NCBI GenBank assembly: GCA_012838315.1
Contig: DUPM01000005.1
Location: 1 to 38,368, forward strand
Length of the DNA stretch: 38,368 bases
Source of the DNA: Clostridiaceae bacterium
Lineage (GTDB): Bacteria; Bacillota; Clostridia; Saccharofermentanales; Saccharofermentanaceae
Direction of reading: 5' to 3'
Below, one piece after another: positions 25,484 through 34,460 of this stretch. The notes beneath the pieces are model-generated. The model saw nothing but the letters and a program-made list of their open reading frames with translations, did no database searches and was not told the origin of the DNA. The translations under genes and the position numbers were made by a program. How positions within the stretch are numbered: the first letter of the stretch is position 1; every line of letters starts with the position of its first letter.

Positions 25484-25496
25484 CGATATAATATCG
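25484..25496 (+). promoter_or_regulatory. -10 region of the RluA-family gene inside a 13-bp palindrome
   Basis: TATAAT (25487-25492) is the likely -10 for the gene at 25540, with a poor T-rich -35. It lies inside the perfect palindrome CGATATAATATCG, which could be an operator. Confidence 0.5.
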
Positions 25497-25539
25497 AAAC
25501 AATAGATAAACGACACATGATGATGACTGTGAGGCTTAT

Positions 25540-26430
25540 ATGAGGATTGATTTTACCGTTCCTTCGGAATTTGACGGCATGCCCGTTCATGAAATACTAA
25601 AGTCCTATAAGTCTATGTCTTCTACACTAATAAAACGCATACGTTTATACGGCAAACTAAATGTCAACGGTGCGCATCACCGGATGATCGACTCAGTAAG
25701 AAGTGGCGACTTGATTCACGCATCATTCGGTCACGAGGATGGAGTTCCTACCATAAGAACAGATCAAGGCATTCGAATTTATTATCAAGATCAATATCTT
25801 GTCGTATGCGAAAAGCCGGCCGATTTAGTGACACATCCGTCATGGCAGCATATGGATGACTCATTAATTCAGAGATTATCGTTTCAAACACTTCACCCTG
25901 TTATGAGACTGGATCGCGAAACATCCGGTTTAATAGTTGTCGCACTTGACGGGTATACGCACCATCTTCTCAATCAAACAAGTATTGAGAAGATTTACCT
26001 AGGAGTTGTTTACGGACAGTTTGAACCTCGAGCCGGACTTATCGACTTGCCGATCGGCCGTGCAGATAATTCAATCATGATACGCGAGGTCCGAGAAGAC
26101 GGACGAGTGGCAAAAACAGAATATTCAACCAGCGAATACAACGATGCCCGTGACATATCTCTGATTCGCTATCGATTATTGACCGGAAGATGTCATCAAA
26201 TTCGCGTTCATTCAAAGCACCTCGGCCACCCCTTGGTCGGAGACGGTCTTTATGGACCGGCATCGGACGACTATGCTAATCCCAATTGGCCGGGGATAGA
26301 ACTGGAAGATATCATGACTCGACAAGCTTTGCATGCGCATGAACTTGCATTTGAACACCCAATCTCGCATGAAAAATTGAAATTTGCCAGTCCGCTACCA
26401 GACGATATGAGCTTCTTATTCTATGGTTGA
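25540..26430 (+). CDS. RluA-family pseudouridine synthase
   Basis: Makes pseudouridine in rRNA or tRNA. The 296 residues contain a short N-terminal S4-like RNA-binding segment (TLIKRIRLYGKLNVNGAHHR) and the RluA catalytic domain with CEKPADLVTHPS, RLDRETSGL (catalytic Asp) and TGRCHQIRVHSKHLGHPLVGDGLYG. It is one of two such genes in the window; the other, near lspA, is RluD-like, while this one belongs to the broader group whose target cannot be told from sequence. It is the only plus-strand gene in a long minus-strand stretch, and its 3' end overlaps the recN 3' end by 15 bases tail to tail. Confidence 0.93.
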   Translation: MRIDFTVPSEFDGMPVHEILKSYKSMSSTLIKRIRLYGKLNVNGAHHRMIDSVRSGDLIHASFGHEDGVPTIRTDQGIRIYYQDQYLVVCEKPADLVTHPSWQHMDDSLIQRLSFQTLHPVMRLDRETSGLIVVALDGYTHHLLNQTSIEKIYLGVVYGQFEPRAGLIDLPIGRADNSIMIREVREDGRVAKTEYSTSEYNDARDISLIRYRLLTGRCHQIRVHSKHLGHPLVGDGLYGPASDDYANPNWPGIELEDIMTRQALHAHELAFEHPISHEKLKFASPLPDDMSFLFYG

Positions 26431-28119
26431 GGTTTTTGTGCTTCTTTCAATCATTTGTCGAGACAGATCAATCGACTTTTCGTCATCGCTCTGACCCGAC
26501 AACAACCTGGCAATCTCAGCCGTTTTTTTCTCGTCGTCTAATACACAGAGAGACGTAACGGTTCGTTGATCGCGAACATTCTTGCTAATGAAGAAGTTAA
26601 AATCAGCAGCAGCGGCTATTTGTGCCATATGCGTGACACATAGCACTTGTTTGCACGCGGAAAGAGCTCTCATCTTCTCTGCAACAATCGTTGCTGTTTT
26701 TCCGGAAATACCGGTATCAACTTCATCAAAAATCAATGTCTGCGTGCTGTCTGCATCGGCTAGGATGGTTTTGATGGCTAGCATGATTCGCGATGCCTCG
26801 CCGCCCGATGCAATCTTTTGGAGCGGAAGAGGCTTCTCTCCTATATTTGCCGAAAACATGAACATGACTTCATCGTACCCTTTAATCGAAAAGAATTTAT
26901 CTTTGGGTCGTTTTGATAGTCGAACAGCAAAAATTGCATTTTGCATGCCAAGGTCTGTTAATTCGCGAGATATGAGGTTGGAGAGCAATTCTCCGGAACG
27001 TTCTCGCATGTCGTGAATGGCATCTGCAATGCTCATGAGTTCATGTTCAATCTCGAGTCTTTCCTTATGTAATAATTTCAGCCGATAGTCAGAAGTTCTC
27101 AGTTGTTCCAGCTCTGACTCTGCTTGATGCAGGTGCATATTTAGGGATTCAACGGAATCTCCGTATTTATCTTTGAGCCGATTAAGCAAATCGAGTCGTT
27201 GTCGAACATCTTCAAGTGTTTCATTATCAGAAATTGAATCCTGCCGCTGAGAGAACAAGTCGTTTTCAATTTGACTTAAGTTCACTTGGAGCTGATCAAC
27301 TTGATCAATAAGGTTTGAAAAATCAGGATCTGTCTTATTTAAGATAGAAATGTGGCTACGAAGAGTTCCAATTTGGTTGTAAAGCGACTGAGGCTCCTCA
27401 ATCGATAATAATGTGCTTATTTTTTCAAAAACCTCAGCCTGCCTCTCAACTAGCGTCAGTTGCTTGAATTTTACTTCAAGAGACTCTTCGTCCCCGACTT
27501 CAAACCCGGCACGGCGAATTTCTTCAATCTGATACTCTAATATCTCCGATCTTCTTTTGCGAAGCTCAGGATCAGTACCCAGCGAGCGAATTTGGACAAT
27601 TACATCTTTATATGAATTGAGAATGCGCCTATATATTGCTTGTTGAGATAACATCTCGTCGCCACAAAAGCGATCCAACAAATCGATGTGCTTCGTCGCA
27701 TCGAAAATGGTCTGCTGATCGTTTTGCCCGTGAATATCCAGAAAACGACTTCCAATTTCTTTTAAAACGGATAACGTGACGCTTCGCCCGTTTATTCGAG
27801 CAAGATTTCTGCCCTCGGAAAAAATCTCGCGAGATATGATCAAGGTATCATCTTCTTGTCGCTCAAAACCGTAGTTATCATAATCTTCATCGGACAGAAC
27901 ATCGGAAGCGTCTGAAAACGTCGCGTCAACGCTTGCCTTTGCTGTGCCTGAGCGAATGGCTTCCTTTGATATTCGCTTTCCCGTGATTGCACCAAGTGCG
28001 TCTACGAGAAGAGATTTACCGGCACCGGTTTCGCCAGTGATGACGTTGAGTCGTCCTTGAGGTTCAAACTCAAGTTCATCAATAAGTGCAAAATTAGCAA
28101 TTAATAATCGTATCAGCAT
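26416..28119 (-). CDS. recN: DNA repair ATPase RecN
   Basis: SMC-like ATPase of double-strand break repair. The 567 residues have the N-terminal Walker A GETGAGKSLLVDALG (about 30-44), a central coiled coil (about 165-370) and the C-terminal ABC signature ASGGEASRIMLA followed by Walker B LIFDEVDTGISG. It lies 9 bases after argR, the usual Firmicutes order (nadK-argR-recN). In spore-formers spoIVB and spo0A normally follow; here the convergent RluA-family gene follows and even overlaps the end. Confidence 0.96.
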   Translation of the reverse strand: MLIRLLIANFALIDELEFEPQGRLNVITGETGAGKSLLVDALGAITGKRISKEAIRSGTAKASVDATFSDASDVLSDEDYDNYGFERQEDDTLIISREIFSEGRNLARINGRSVTLSVLKEIGSRFLDIHGQNDQQTIFDATKHIDLLDRFCGDEMLSQQAIYRRILNSYKDVIVQIRSLGTDPELRKRRSEILEYQIEEIRRAGFEVGDEESLEVKFKQLTLVERQAEVFEKISTLLSIEEPQSLYNQIGTLRSHISILNKTDPDFSNLIDQVDQLQVNLSQIENDLFSQRQDSISDNETLEDVRQRLDLLNRLKDKYGDSVESLNMHLHQAESELEQLRTSDYRLKLLHKERLEIEHELMSIADAIHDMRERSGELLSNLISRELTDLGMQNAIFAVRLSKRPKDKFFSIKGYDEVMFMFSANIGEKPLPLQKIASGGEASRIMLAIKTILADADSTQTLIFDEVDTGISGKTATIVAEKMRALSACKQVLCVTHMAQIAAAADFNFFISKNVRDQRTVTSLCVLDDEKKTAEIARLLSGQSDDEKSIDLSRQMIERSTKTSTIE

Positions 28120-28128
28120 TCAAATCCC

Positions 28129-28605
28129 TTAATAATCCATGCCGGGGCGGCTGATCATATCTTTAATCGTCCGATCCAAAGCAATGGCGTCTTCAGGACC
28201 CGGCGTAGCGATAAAAACTGTATCATCCCCTGCGATGCTTCCGACGACACCGCTCAAGTGAATCGAATCTAGTGCAGATGCTGCGGCTTGAGCCATGCCC
28301 GGTAATGTCTTTAAAACAACAAGATGCATCGCGCAGGTACTGCTCAATAACGAATTTGAGAAAACGGCAAGAAGCCTTCCGGGAGCAACATCTCCTGTCC
28401 TATCCAAGACAGTGTACTTTGTCATTCCATTCGGGAGCGTCACCTTGATAATCCCCAAATCCTTGATATCTCTTGAAACCGTGGCTTGAGTAACGACTAA
28501 GCCCTTTTCAAGAAGCGCACTGACCAGTTCTTCCTGCGTCGCAACTTCCTGAGCCTTAATGATTCTTATAATGTGCTCTTGGCGATCATTCTTGGCTATC
28601 TTCAT
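28129..28605 (-). CDS. argR: Arginine repressor ArgR/AhrC
   Basis: Arginine-dependent regulator of arginine synthesis and breakdown genes. ATG 28605, preceded by AGGGAG, gives 158 residues, close to the usual 150. The N-terminal winged helix contains TQEELVSALLEKGLVVTQATVSRDIKDLG; the C-terminal oligomerisation and arginine-binding domain contains GSIAGDDTVFIATPG with the paired Asp that contact arginine. The start overlaps the end of nadK by 20 bases. No arginine genes are in the window, so its targets are elsewhere. Confidence 0.95.
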   Translation of the reverse strand: MKIAKNDRQEHIIRIIKAQEVATQEELVSALLEKGLVVTQATVSRDIKDLGIIKVTLPNGMTKYTVLDRTGDVAPGRLLAVFSNSLLSSTCAMHLVVLKTLPGMAQAAASALDSIHLSGVVGSIAGDDTVFIATPGPEDAIALDRTIKDMISRPGMDY

Positions 28606-29461
28606 AGAAACTCCCTCTCGCACGTATTTTCTGACGTACCGTCTGATAAAAATGCGTATATCCTAGTCTGGCCATCTTCATCGGGTGCGATGACTTCTTC
28701 ACAATCACTCGATCTAGCGGAGAAAGCGGTATTTCGTTTCTGCCGTCAAGTGACAAAATGGGCTGCTCTTTAAAATTTTTGAGACGTATCTCCACAACAC
28801 TATCTTGCGTAACGACATAACTTCGATTGTGCAAAGTATGAGGGCAAATCGGCGTGACTAAAAAAATATTCAGCTCTGGCTTAACTATTGGACCACCGGC
28901 TGCAAGTGAATATGCAGTTGATCCTGTTGGTGTTGAGATGATCACACCGTCTCCCGAAAGTCTTTCAACATAATCCCCGTCGATAAACAAATCAAGAGTC
29001 AGCACATGAAGTAAAAAACCACGTGCCACAACGACGTCATTCAAACAAATCCCGTCTCCTTTAACCGTGCCATCCTGTGCAATAACTGTGACTTCAAGCT
29101 GCATGCGATTTTCAATTTGAAAACGTCGATCCAGAATTCTATCCAGGGCATCATCAAACTGGTCCGGAGAAATCTCAGCAAGAAAACCGATGCTGCCTAA
29201 ATTTATCCCGATGATCGGTACATCTTTTAGAAAATGATCGTGTACAGTTGACAAAAATGTCCCGTCTCCTCCAATGCAGAAAATCAAATCACAATCACTG
29301 TATTCAGAAATCTCAGTGAACTGGCTGTCTCCAAGAGGCGTCCCGGCATATGCTGAATCAACGACTGCTGTCGAAGCTCTAGCGGCAATTTTTTGAGCCA
29401 CTTCAGATGCAAACTGATAATTCAGATCCTTTTCAATATTCGAAATGATACCTAAGCGCAT
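28586..29461 (-). CDS. nadK: NAD kinase
   Basis: Phosphorylates NAD to NADP. The ATG at 29461 has AAAGG 8 bases upstream and gives 291 residues. Signatures are GGDGTFL (about 65-71), with the catalytic Asp, INLGSIGFLAE, CLNDVVVARG and DGVIISTPTGSTAYSLAAGGPIV. It sits between dxs and argR; in many Firmicutes tlyA also lies here, but none is present. Confidence 0.95.
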   Translation of the reverse strand: MRLGIISNIEKDLNYQFASEVAQKIAARASTAVVDSAYAGTPLGDSQFTEISEYSDCDLIFCIGGDGTFLSTVHDHFLKDVPIIGINLGSIGFLAEISPDQFDDALDRILDRRFQIENRMQLEVTVIAQDGTVKGDGICLNDVVVARGFLLHVLTLDLFIDGDYVERLSGDGVIISTPTGSTAYSLAAGGPIVKPELNIFLVTPICPHTLHNRSYVVTQDSVVEIRLKNFKEQPILSLDGRNEIPLSPLDRVIVKKSSHPMKMARLGYTHFYQTVRQKIRARGSFYEDSQE

Positions 29462-29561
29462 AAACAATGCCTTTCATCTCATACATATTTATGAATAAAT
29501 AATACCTGAAAAAGTTTAGAATATGAATCTGATTTTCGACATTTGGTACTATTTCGATCGA

Positions 29562-31433
29562 TTAGTTCATGTTCAGAAGATTATCGATGACGAGACGACG
29601 AATTGAATCGGCATTCATTTGCTCGGACTCGAAAAGCTCTGAACGTTTTGCGGCAGGAACCGGATGATCTTGTGTTCCGACAGAAATAACCGGAACAGCT
29701 ATTCCTTTTGAATCCAATAATAGGGCCAGTTGTGAGGAAAATCCGCAATGCTTTACGGCATCTTCACACGTAACAACGAGCTTTTTACTCTTACAAATTG
29801 ATATGAGCTCGGATTCATCCATAGGTCTTAGTATACGCACATCCACCAGTTCGCAGGATATGCCAATCTCTTCAAGACTTTTAGCGGCTTTTACTGATTC
29901 ATCAGCCATAGCGCCGACACTAAAAATCGCCACATCGGTGCCTCTTAAAATGTATTGCATCTTCATGACCGAAAGGTATTCCGAACCCATCAACACGCAC
30001 TCAGAGGCGCGAGGATATCGAATGGCCACAGGTCCGTCCATATTTGCGACCGCGTAATTTAGCATAAACTCTAATTCGCGATAGTCCCTCGGAGCGAGAA
30101 GCTTCATATTGGGCATAGCAGTGAGCATCGAAATATCATATAAACCTTGATGTGTCGGACCGTCAGGGCCAACGATACCGGCACGATCTACAGCAAATAT
30201 CACGTGCAAATTCTGAAGACATACGTCATGAAGAATCTGATCATAACTTCGTTGCAAGAAAGTGGAATACAAAGCAACAACAGGTATAAGTCCATTGACA
30301 GCCATTCCGGCAGCCATGGTAACAGCGTGTTCCTCAGCGATACCGACATCAATAAAACGATCAGGGTACTGATTTTTGAATGGTTCAAGACCGATACTTG
30401 ACATCATGCCTGCGCAAACTGCAACAAGTTTAGGCTCTTCTTGAGCGACAGATATCATCGTCCGGCCGAAAGTTTCAGTAAAACTGTCGCCAGCAGACGC
30501 GTCAAATCCAGCTTCGATGTCAAACGGAGCAACACTGTGATAACGAGATGCTTTTTGTTCTGCAAACTCATAACCTTTGCCCTTCTGGGTGCAAACGTGG
30601 ACAATCACAGGTTCCGTGATTTGCTCCAACGACTTGAATTTTTTCATTAGCAAGGGCAAATTGTGACCGTCAATCGGTCCGTAATATCGAAAACCAAGAC
30701 CTTCAAAAATAACGGTTCTTTTTCTGTGAATAATCAGCCTGACTACATCCTTGAAAAATATCAAAATTCTCGCGATGAGTTTTCCAACCAAGGGCGTATG
30801 CTTCAATATAATTTCTGCTCGATTTTTAACACTTAGATACCCGGATGAAAAGCGAAGTCGATCGAGATGCTTCGAAATGGCACCAACATTCTGATCAATA
30901 GACATTTGGTTGTCGTTGATAACCACTATGAGGTTTTCGCCAAGATGACCCGTATCGTTAAGGGCTTCATAGACCATACCGCCGGATAACGCTCCGTCTC
31001 CAATGACAGCAATAACACGACCTTTCTGATTGAGAATTTTCTTAGCGCGAAGTAGGCCGAGAGCGGCAGAAATTGATGTGCTGCTATGACCGGTGCCAAA
31101 ACAATCGTATTCGCTCTCTTCTCTTTTCGGAAAGCCGGCCATGCCGTCTTTTTGTCGCAGAGTGCAAAATTGATTGAAACGTCCGGTTAGCAACTTGTAT
31201 GTATAACATTGATGTCCAACGTCAAATACTATCTGGTCATCCGGCGGAGAAAAAACAGCAAGCATCGCTATCGTTAATTCAACGACACCGAGATTAGAAG
31301 CAAGATGACCGCCGTTGACCGACACATTTTGAATAATGCTACTTCTCAGTTCAGACGCGAGTTGACTCATCTCTTGAGGAGATAGCTCAGATATTTCGGA
31401 AGGACAGGATATTTTGGATAGAATGTCACTCAT
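29562..31433 (-). CDS. dxs: 1-deoxy-D-xylulose-5-phosphate synthase
   Basis: Thiamine-diphosphate enzyme that condenses pyruvate and glyceraldehyde 3-phosphate, the first step of the non-mevalonate isoprenoid pathway. The 623 residues show the transketolase layout: HLASNLGVVELTIAM, FDVGHQCYTYKLLTG, GTGHSSTSISAALG, and the ThDP/Mg motif GDGALSGGMVYEALN; then FVDVGIAEEHAVTMAAGMA, where the Glu activates the cofactor, and DRAGIVGPDGPTHQG. It follows ispA by 6 bases, so isoprenoid precursor and chain-building genes are co-transcribed. Confidence 0.97.
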   Translation of the reverse strand: MSDILSKISCPSEISELSPQEMSQLASELRSSIIQNVSVNGGHLASNLGVVELTIAMLAVFSPPDDQIVFDVGHQCYTYKLLTGRFNQFCTLRQKDGMAGFPKREESEYDCFGTGHSSTSISAALGLLRAKKILNQKGRVIAVIGDGALSGGMVYEALNDTGHLGENLIVVINDNQMSIDQNVGAISKHLDRLRFSSGYLSVKNRAEIILKHTPLVGKLIARILIFFKDVVRLIIHRKRTVIFEGLGFRYYGPIDGHNLPLLMKKFKSLEQITEPVIVHVCTQKGKGYEFAEQKASRYHSVAPFDIEAGFDASAGDSFTETFGRTMISVAQEEPKLVAVCAGMMSSIGLEPFKNQYPDRFIDVGIAEEHAVTMAAGMAVNGLIPVVALYSTFLQRSYDQILHDVCLQNLHVIFAVDRAGIVGPDGPTHQGLYDISMLTAMPNMKLLAPRDYRELEFMLNYAVANMDGPVAIRYPRASECVLMGSEYLSVMKMQYILRGTDVAIFSVGAMADESVKAAKSLEEIGISCELVDVRILRPMDESELISICKSKKLVVTCEDAVKHCGFSSQLALLLDSKGIAVPVISVGTQDHPVPAAKRSELFESEQMNADSIRRLVIDNLLNMN

Positions 31434-31439
31434 GTATGC

Positions 31440-32342
31440 TTAGTTCGTCCTTCCTCTGAGATAATCCGTAAAAGACAGTAGTAATTCGTTATCAAATCCC
31501 AGATTTTTTATAGAATTAAGTGCATTGTAAGCAGCATCATACTCTTCAGAAAGTCTCTTTTGTGAAGATTCAATGCCGCAAACCGTCACAAAAGTCGCTT
31601 TGTCACATGCCGCATCTTTACCTATGCTTTTCCCTAGAACTTCCGGAGAAGATTCTACGTCCAGAATATCGTCTTTGATTTGAAACGACAGACCAAGATG
31701 AGACGCATAATCGGTTAAAGCAACGCAAAGTTCTTTGTTCGAATGGTGATTATCGGAAGCATAAAATGGCGTAAGAATAGCAGCGGTCAATAAGGCACCG
31801 GTCTTTTTACGCTGTATCTCTTCAAGTCGTTCCAGTGTAACAGAGCCCGAAAATGAACTGATATCCAGTGATTGACCACCAATCATGCCAACTCCACCTG
31901 CTGATTTTGCCATAAATCGTCCAGCAAGCGCTGCATAAGAACCATGTGTAATTGCTTGTTCAAGGAGGATTTCATACGCAGAGTTCAGCAACAAATCACC
32001 GGCAAGCAGCGCAGTAGCCTCTCCGTAACGAATATGACAAGTGGGCATTCCACGACGAAGCTCATCGTTATCCATACAGGGCAAGTCGTCATGTATGAGT
32101 GAATACGTGTGGATCATCTCAAGCGCAGCAGCAAAGGGCATGATGAATTCACGCTCCGCACCCAGCATGTCTGCCACCATGAGCATGAGCGCCGGACGAA
32201 TACGTTTTCCTCCGACCATTAAACTATATCTTGCTGCACGAACGGTTGCATCTTCACTGTTTTCGGGGAAAACACCTTCTAGATAGGACTCAATCGCATC
32301 GCGATATTGGGACATCATTTGCTTGGTTTCAGAATTATTCAA
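31440..32342 (-). CDS. ispA: Farnesyl/geranyl diphosphate synthase (polyprenyl synthetase)
   Basis: Builds short-chain prenyl diphosphates for undecaprenyl phosphate and quinone-type lipids. The TTG at 32342 is chosen: GGAGG lies 6 bases upstream and the protein has 300 residues, as is usual. The longer frame runs through xseB. The first Asp-rich motif is HDDLPCMDND and the second KDDILDV; GGKRIRPALML binds diphosphate. The start overlaps the xseB stop by 8 bases. xseA-xseB-ispA-dxs is standard for Firmicutes. Confidence 0.95.
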   Translation of the reverse strand: MNNSETKQMMSQYRDAIESYLEGVFPENSEDATVRAARYSLMVGGKRIRPALMLMVADMLGAEREFIMPFAAALEMIHTYSLIHDDLPCMDNDELRRGMPTCHIRYGEATALLAGDLLLNSAYEILLEQAITHGSYAALAGRFMAKSAGGVGMIGGQSLDISSFSGSVTLERLEEIQRKKTGALLTAAILTPFYASDNHHSNKELCVALTDYASHLGLSFQIKDDILDVESSPEVLGKSIGKDAACDKATFVTVCGIESSQKRLSEEYDAAYNALNSIKNLGFDNELLLSFTDYLRGRTN

Positions 32343-32598
32343 AAGGCACCTCCAAAGCATCGCTACCGGGAGAAAATGGTCTCTCGGTTCGTGATTCTCC
32401 GGTGGTCTCTGTAAGAATAGAGACTTTGTTCTCTGCGTCAGCAAGAAGCTCCGCGCATCGATTCGACAGGTTGACACCTAATTGATAAAGTTTAACGGAA
32501 TCATCAAGGCTGACCGTCCCGGCCTCAAGAGCCTTCACAGTCTTTTCGAGCTCAAGCACAGCTTGCTCGTAAGTCATTTCGTTGATATCAAAATCCAT
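32335..32598 (-). CDS. xseB: Exodeoxyribonuclease VII small subunit
   Basis: Small subunit that coats the large subunit of exonuclease VII, a single-strand-specific DNA exonuclease. The 87 residues contain the helical hairpin TYEQAVLELEKTVKALEAGTVSLDDSVKLYQLG, the family hallmark. The C-terminal 20 residues are a less conserved tail. Its ribosome-binding site GAGGTG is inside the last codons of xseA, 5 bases separating the two genes. Confidence 0.95.
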   Translation of the reverse strand: MDFDINEMTYEQAVLELEKTVKALEAGTVSLDDSVKLYQLGVNLSNRCAELLADAENKVSILTETTGESRTERPFSPGSDALEVPFE

Positions 32599-32603
32599 AG
32601 TTG

Positions 32604-33821
32604 CTACACCTCGTCAATAAGCTTCGTTGAAACATTTTCAACACGCACCTTAATCGCTCCGTCTTTCATGTGAACATCCCAAATCGATTCTTCAAGTGCC
32701 TTTGTAGTCGTGTCAATAATCTTCATGTCCGGATTCATTAAATATGCATAACCCCGATTGAGAATTGCGTCTGGATTAAGAGTGCTGAGTATCTCAACCA
32801 GTATACTATATTTGTCGGTACGGCTCTTAATGAATCGCTCAAAAGATGACGATAAGCGTTGTGAGATATAGTCAACGCGCTGCATTTGCATATCAACATA
32901 AGATTTTGGAGTACTAAGAGCTCGATGATGCATCAGCTGAGTAAGTCGATTATGTTTATCTCTAAACAGTTGATTTTGTACGGATATCAATGCGGATTCC
33001 AATCGTTCAACTTCTGAAATGAGCGTGGCTTTGTCCGGCATGACAATTTCGGCCGCTGCCGAGGGCGTCGGCGCTCGATAATCGGCCACAAAATCACAAA
33101 TTGTGAAGTCTGTTTCGTGACCCACTGCGGAAATAACCGGAATTTCGGAATCTGAAACAGCAAGGGCCAGGCGTTCGTCATTGAAGCACCACAAATCTTC
33201 AATAGATCCACCGCCTCTCGCAACTATAATCACATCCACAGCACGAGTGACATTGAAATAGTTAATGCCGTTGATAATTTCAGAGGCAGCACTGGCGCCC
33301 TGCACTGCGGATGGATAAAGTAGCAAATTAAACCCTGGAAATCTTCTCGTTAGCACGTGAATAATGTCTGAAATGACCGCGCCTTTAGAAGAAGTAATCA
33401 CGCCAATACGGTTTGGAAGAAACGGTATTGGCCTTTTTCGCTCGTCGTCAAACAGTCCCTGTTCTCTAAGTTTAACCTTAAGATGTTCGAAACGCTTGTA
33501 TAAATCACCGACGCCGTCTTGCTGCATCGTATATACAACAAGTTGAAAACGACCATCTTGTTCATATATTCCGGCGCGAGCTTGCAAAATTACATTTTGA
33601 CCGTCGGAGGGTTGAAAATCGACAGAAGAAAAATGCCCTTTGAACATGACACAGCTGACCTGAGCACGTGCATCCTTGAGCTGGAAATAAGCATGGCCTG
33701 AAGGATACCTTTTGTAGTTGGAAATTTCACCGCGCACGCGAACAATTCTGAGTTCAGAATCATTGTTTAAGAGTTGATTGACATATCTGTTGAGTTCTTC
33801 GACAGATACTACGGCGTTCAT
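32604..33821 (-). CDS. xseA: Exodeoxyribonuclease VII large subunit
   Basis: Catalytic subunit of exonuclease VII. The 405 residues begin with an OB-fold DNA-binding domain (VRVRGEISNYKRYPSGHAYFQLKD, about 28-51) and continue with the catalytic domain containing IGVITSSKGAVISDI, ARGGGSIEDLWCFNDE and VGHETDFTICDFVADYRAPTPSAAAE (spread over about 145-260), then a coiled coil and C-terminal segment. It overlaps nusB by 4 bases (ATGA). folD, often found between nusB and xseA, is absent. Confidence 0.96.
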   Translation of the reverse strand: MNAVVSVEELNRYVNQLLNNDSELRIVRVRGEISNYKRYPSGHAYFQLKDARAQVSCVMFKGHFSSVDFQPSDGQNVILQARAGIYEQDGRFQLVVYTMQQDGVGDLYKRFEHLKVKLREQGLFDDERKRPIPFLPNRIGVITSSKGAVISDIIHVLTRRFPGFNLLLYPSAVQGASAASEIINGINYFNVTRAVDVIIVARGGGSIEDLWCFNDERLALAVSDSEIPVISAVGHETDFTICDFVADYRAPTPSAAAEIVMPDKATLISEVERLESALISVQNQLFRDKHNRLTQLMHHRALSTPKSYVDMQMQRVDYISQRLSSSFERFIKSRTDKYSILVEILSTLNPDAILNRGYAYLMNPDMKIIDTTTKALEESIWDVHMKDGAIKVRVENVSTKLIDEV

Positions 33822-34222
33822 TGACTCTCTCCGACTGCCAGTTTGCCGAGTACGGCATTAATGTATGATTTAGACTCCTCCGAACCATACCTTTTGGCTA
33901 AAATAACAGCTTCGCTTATTGCAACGCTGTCTGGAACTTCTTCCAAATGGCGCATTTCAAAAACAGCAATTCTCAGGATTGTCAAATCCACTCGGGGTAA
34001 ACGATCGATTTTCCACCCTTTTAGCAATGGCGATATGAGCGCGTCCATTTCAGACCTATCTTGAACGACACCATCTACAACCTGCCTGAAATATTGCTCT
34101 TCAGCGATATCAAATGCGTGAATCTCTAAAAAAAGAGATTTTTGTTCTTCAACGTTCTGGGGACGGAACTCTACTTGGTATAAAAACTTAAAAGCGAGCT
34201 CTCGCGCTTCTCTTCTGCTCAT
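33818..34222 (-). CDS. nusB: Transcription antitermination factor NusB
   Basis: RNA-binding protein that, with NusE (S10), prevents premature termination in rRNA operons. The 134-residue all-helical protein starts MSRREARELAFKFLYQVEF, the family signature, and ends with IAVFEMRH, ISEAVILAKRYGSEESKSYINAVLGKLA. It overlaps xseA and the DUF2273 gene by 4 bases on either side. Placement beside the Asp23 group is common in Firmicutes. Confidence 0.96.
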   Translation of the reverse strand: MSRREARELAFKFLYQVEFRPQNVEEQKSLFLEIHAFDIAEEQYFRQVVDGVVQDRSEMDALISPLLKGWKIDRLPRVDLTILRIAVFEMRHLEEVPDSVAISEAVILAKRYGSEESKSYINAVLGKLAVGESQ

Positions 34223-34455
34223 CGAAACCTCCCGGGTGGCAAAATTTTGTCTAGCAAATCTTTTAGTTTATCTTTATCCGAGAGTAATTTTGCGCCGATG
34301 TAAAAACCGGTGAATGTCATAATCAAAATAAAGAATGTCTTAAGAAATCCAAAAACAACAATCAGCACTGCAAGCACAAATCCCGTGCCTGCACCGATAG
34401 CTGCAGTATTTTTGTCTTTTATCAAATCGAAGAATTTGGCTAAAAACGCTTTCAT
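34219..34455 (-). CDS. DUF2273 small membrane protein
   Basis: A 78-residue protein with one long or two close membrane helices (about 18-55, AIGAGTGFVLAVLIVVFGFLKTFFILIMTFTGFYIGAKLL) and a short Lys/Asp-rich end. DUF2273 proteins regularly accompany Asp23 and AmaP and are thought to be part of that envelope-stress complex, though their role is not defined. The end overlaps nusB by 4 bases, and the start is 5 bases after amaP. Confidence 0.9.
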   Translation of the reverse strand: MKAFLAKFFDLIKDKNTAAIGAGTGFVLAVLIVVFGFLKTFFILIMTFTGFYIGAKLLSDKDKLKDLLDKILPPGRFR

Positions 34456-34460
34456 GGCGG

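Noticed and set aside
26582-27016. 144-codon plus-strand frame inside recN
   Set aside because: Antisense to conserved recN motifs; chance frame.
32343-32477. Longer ispA starting at 32477
   Set aside because: The extension overlaps xseB entirely and matches no prenyl synthase; TTG 32342 has GGAGG.
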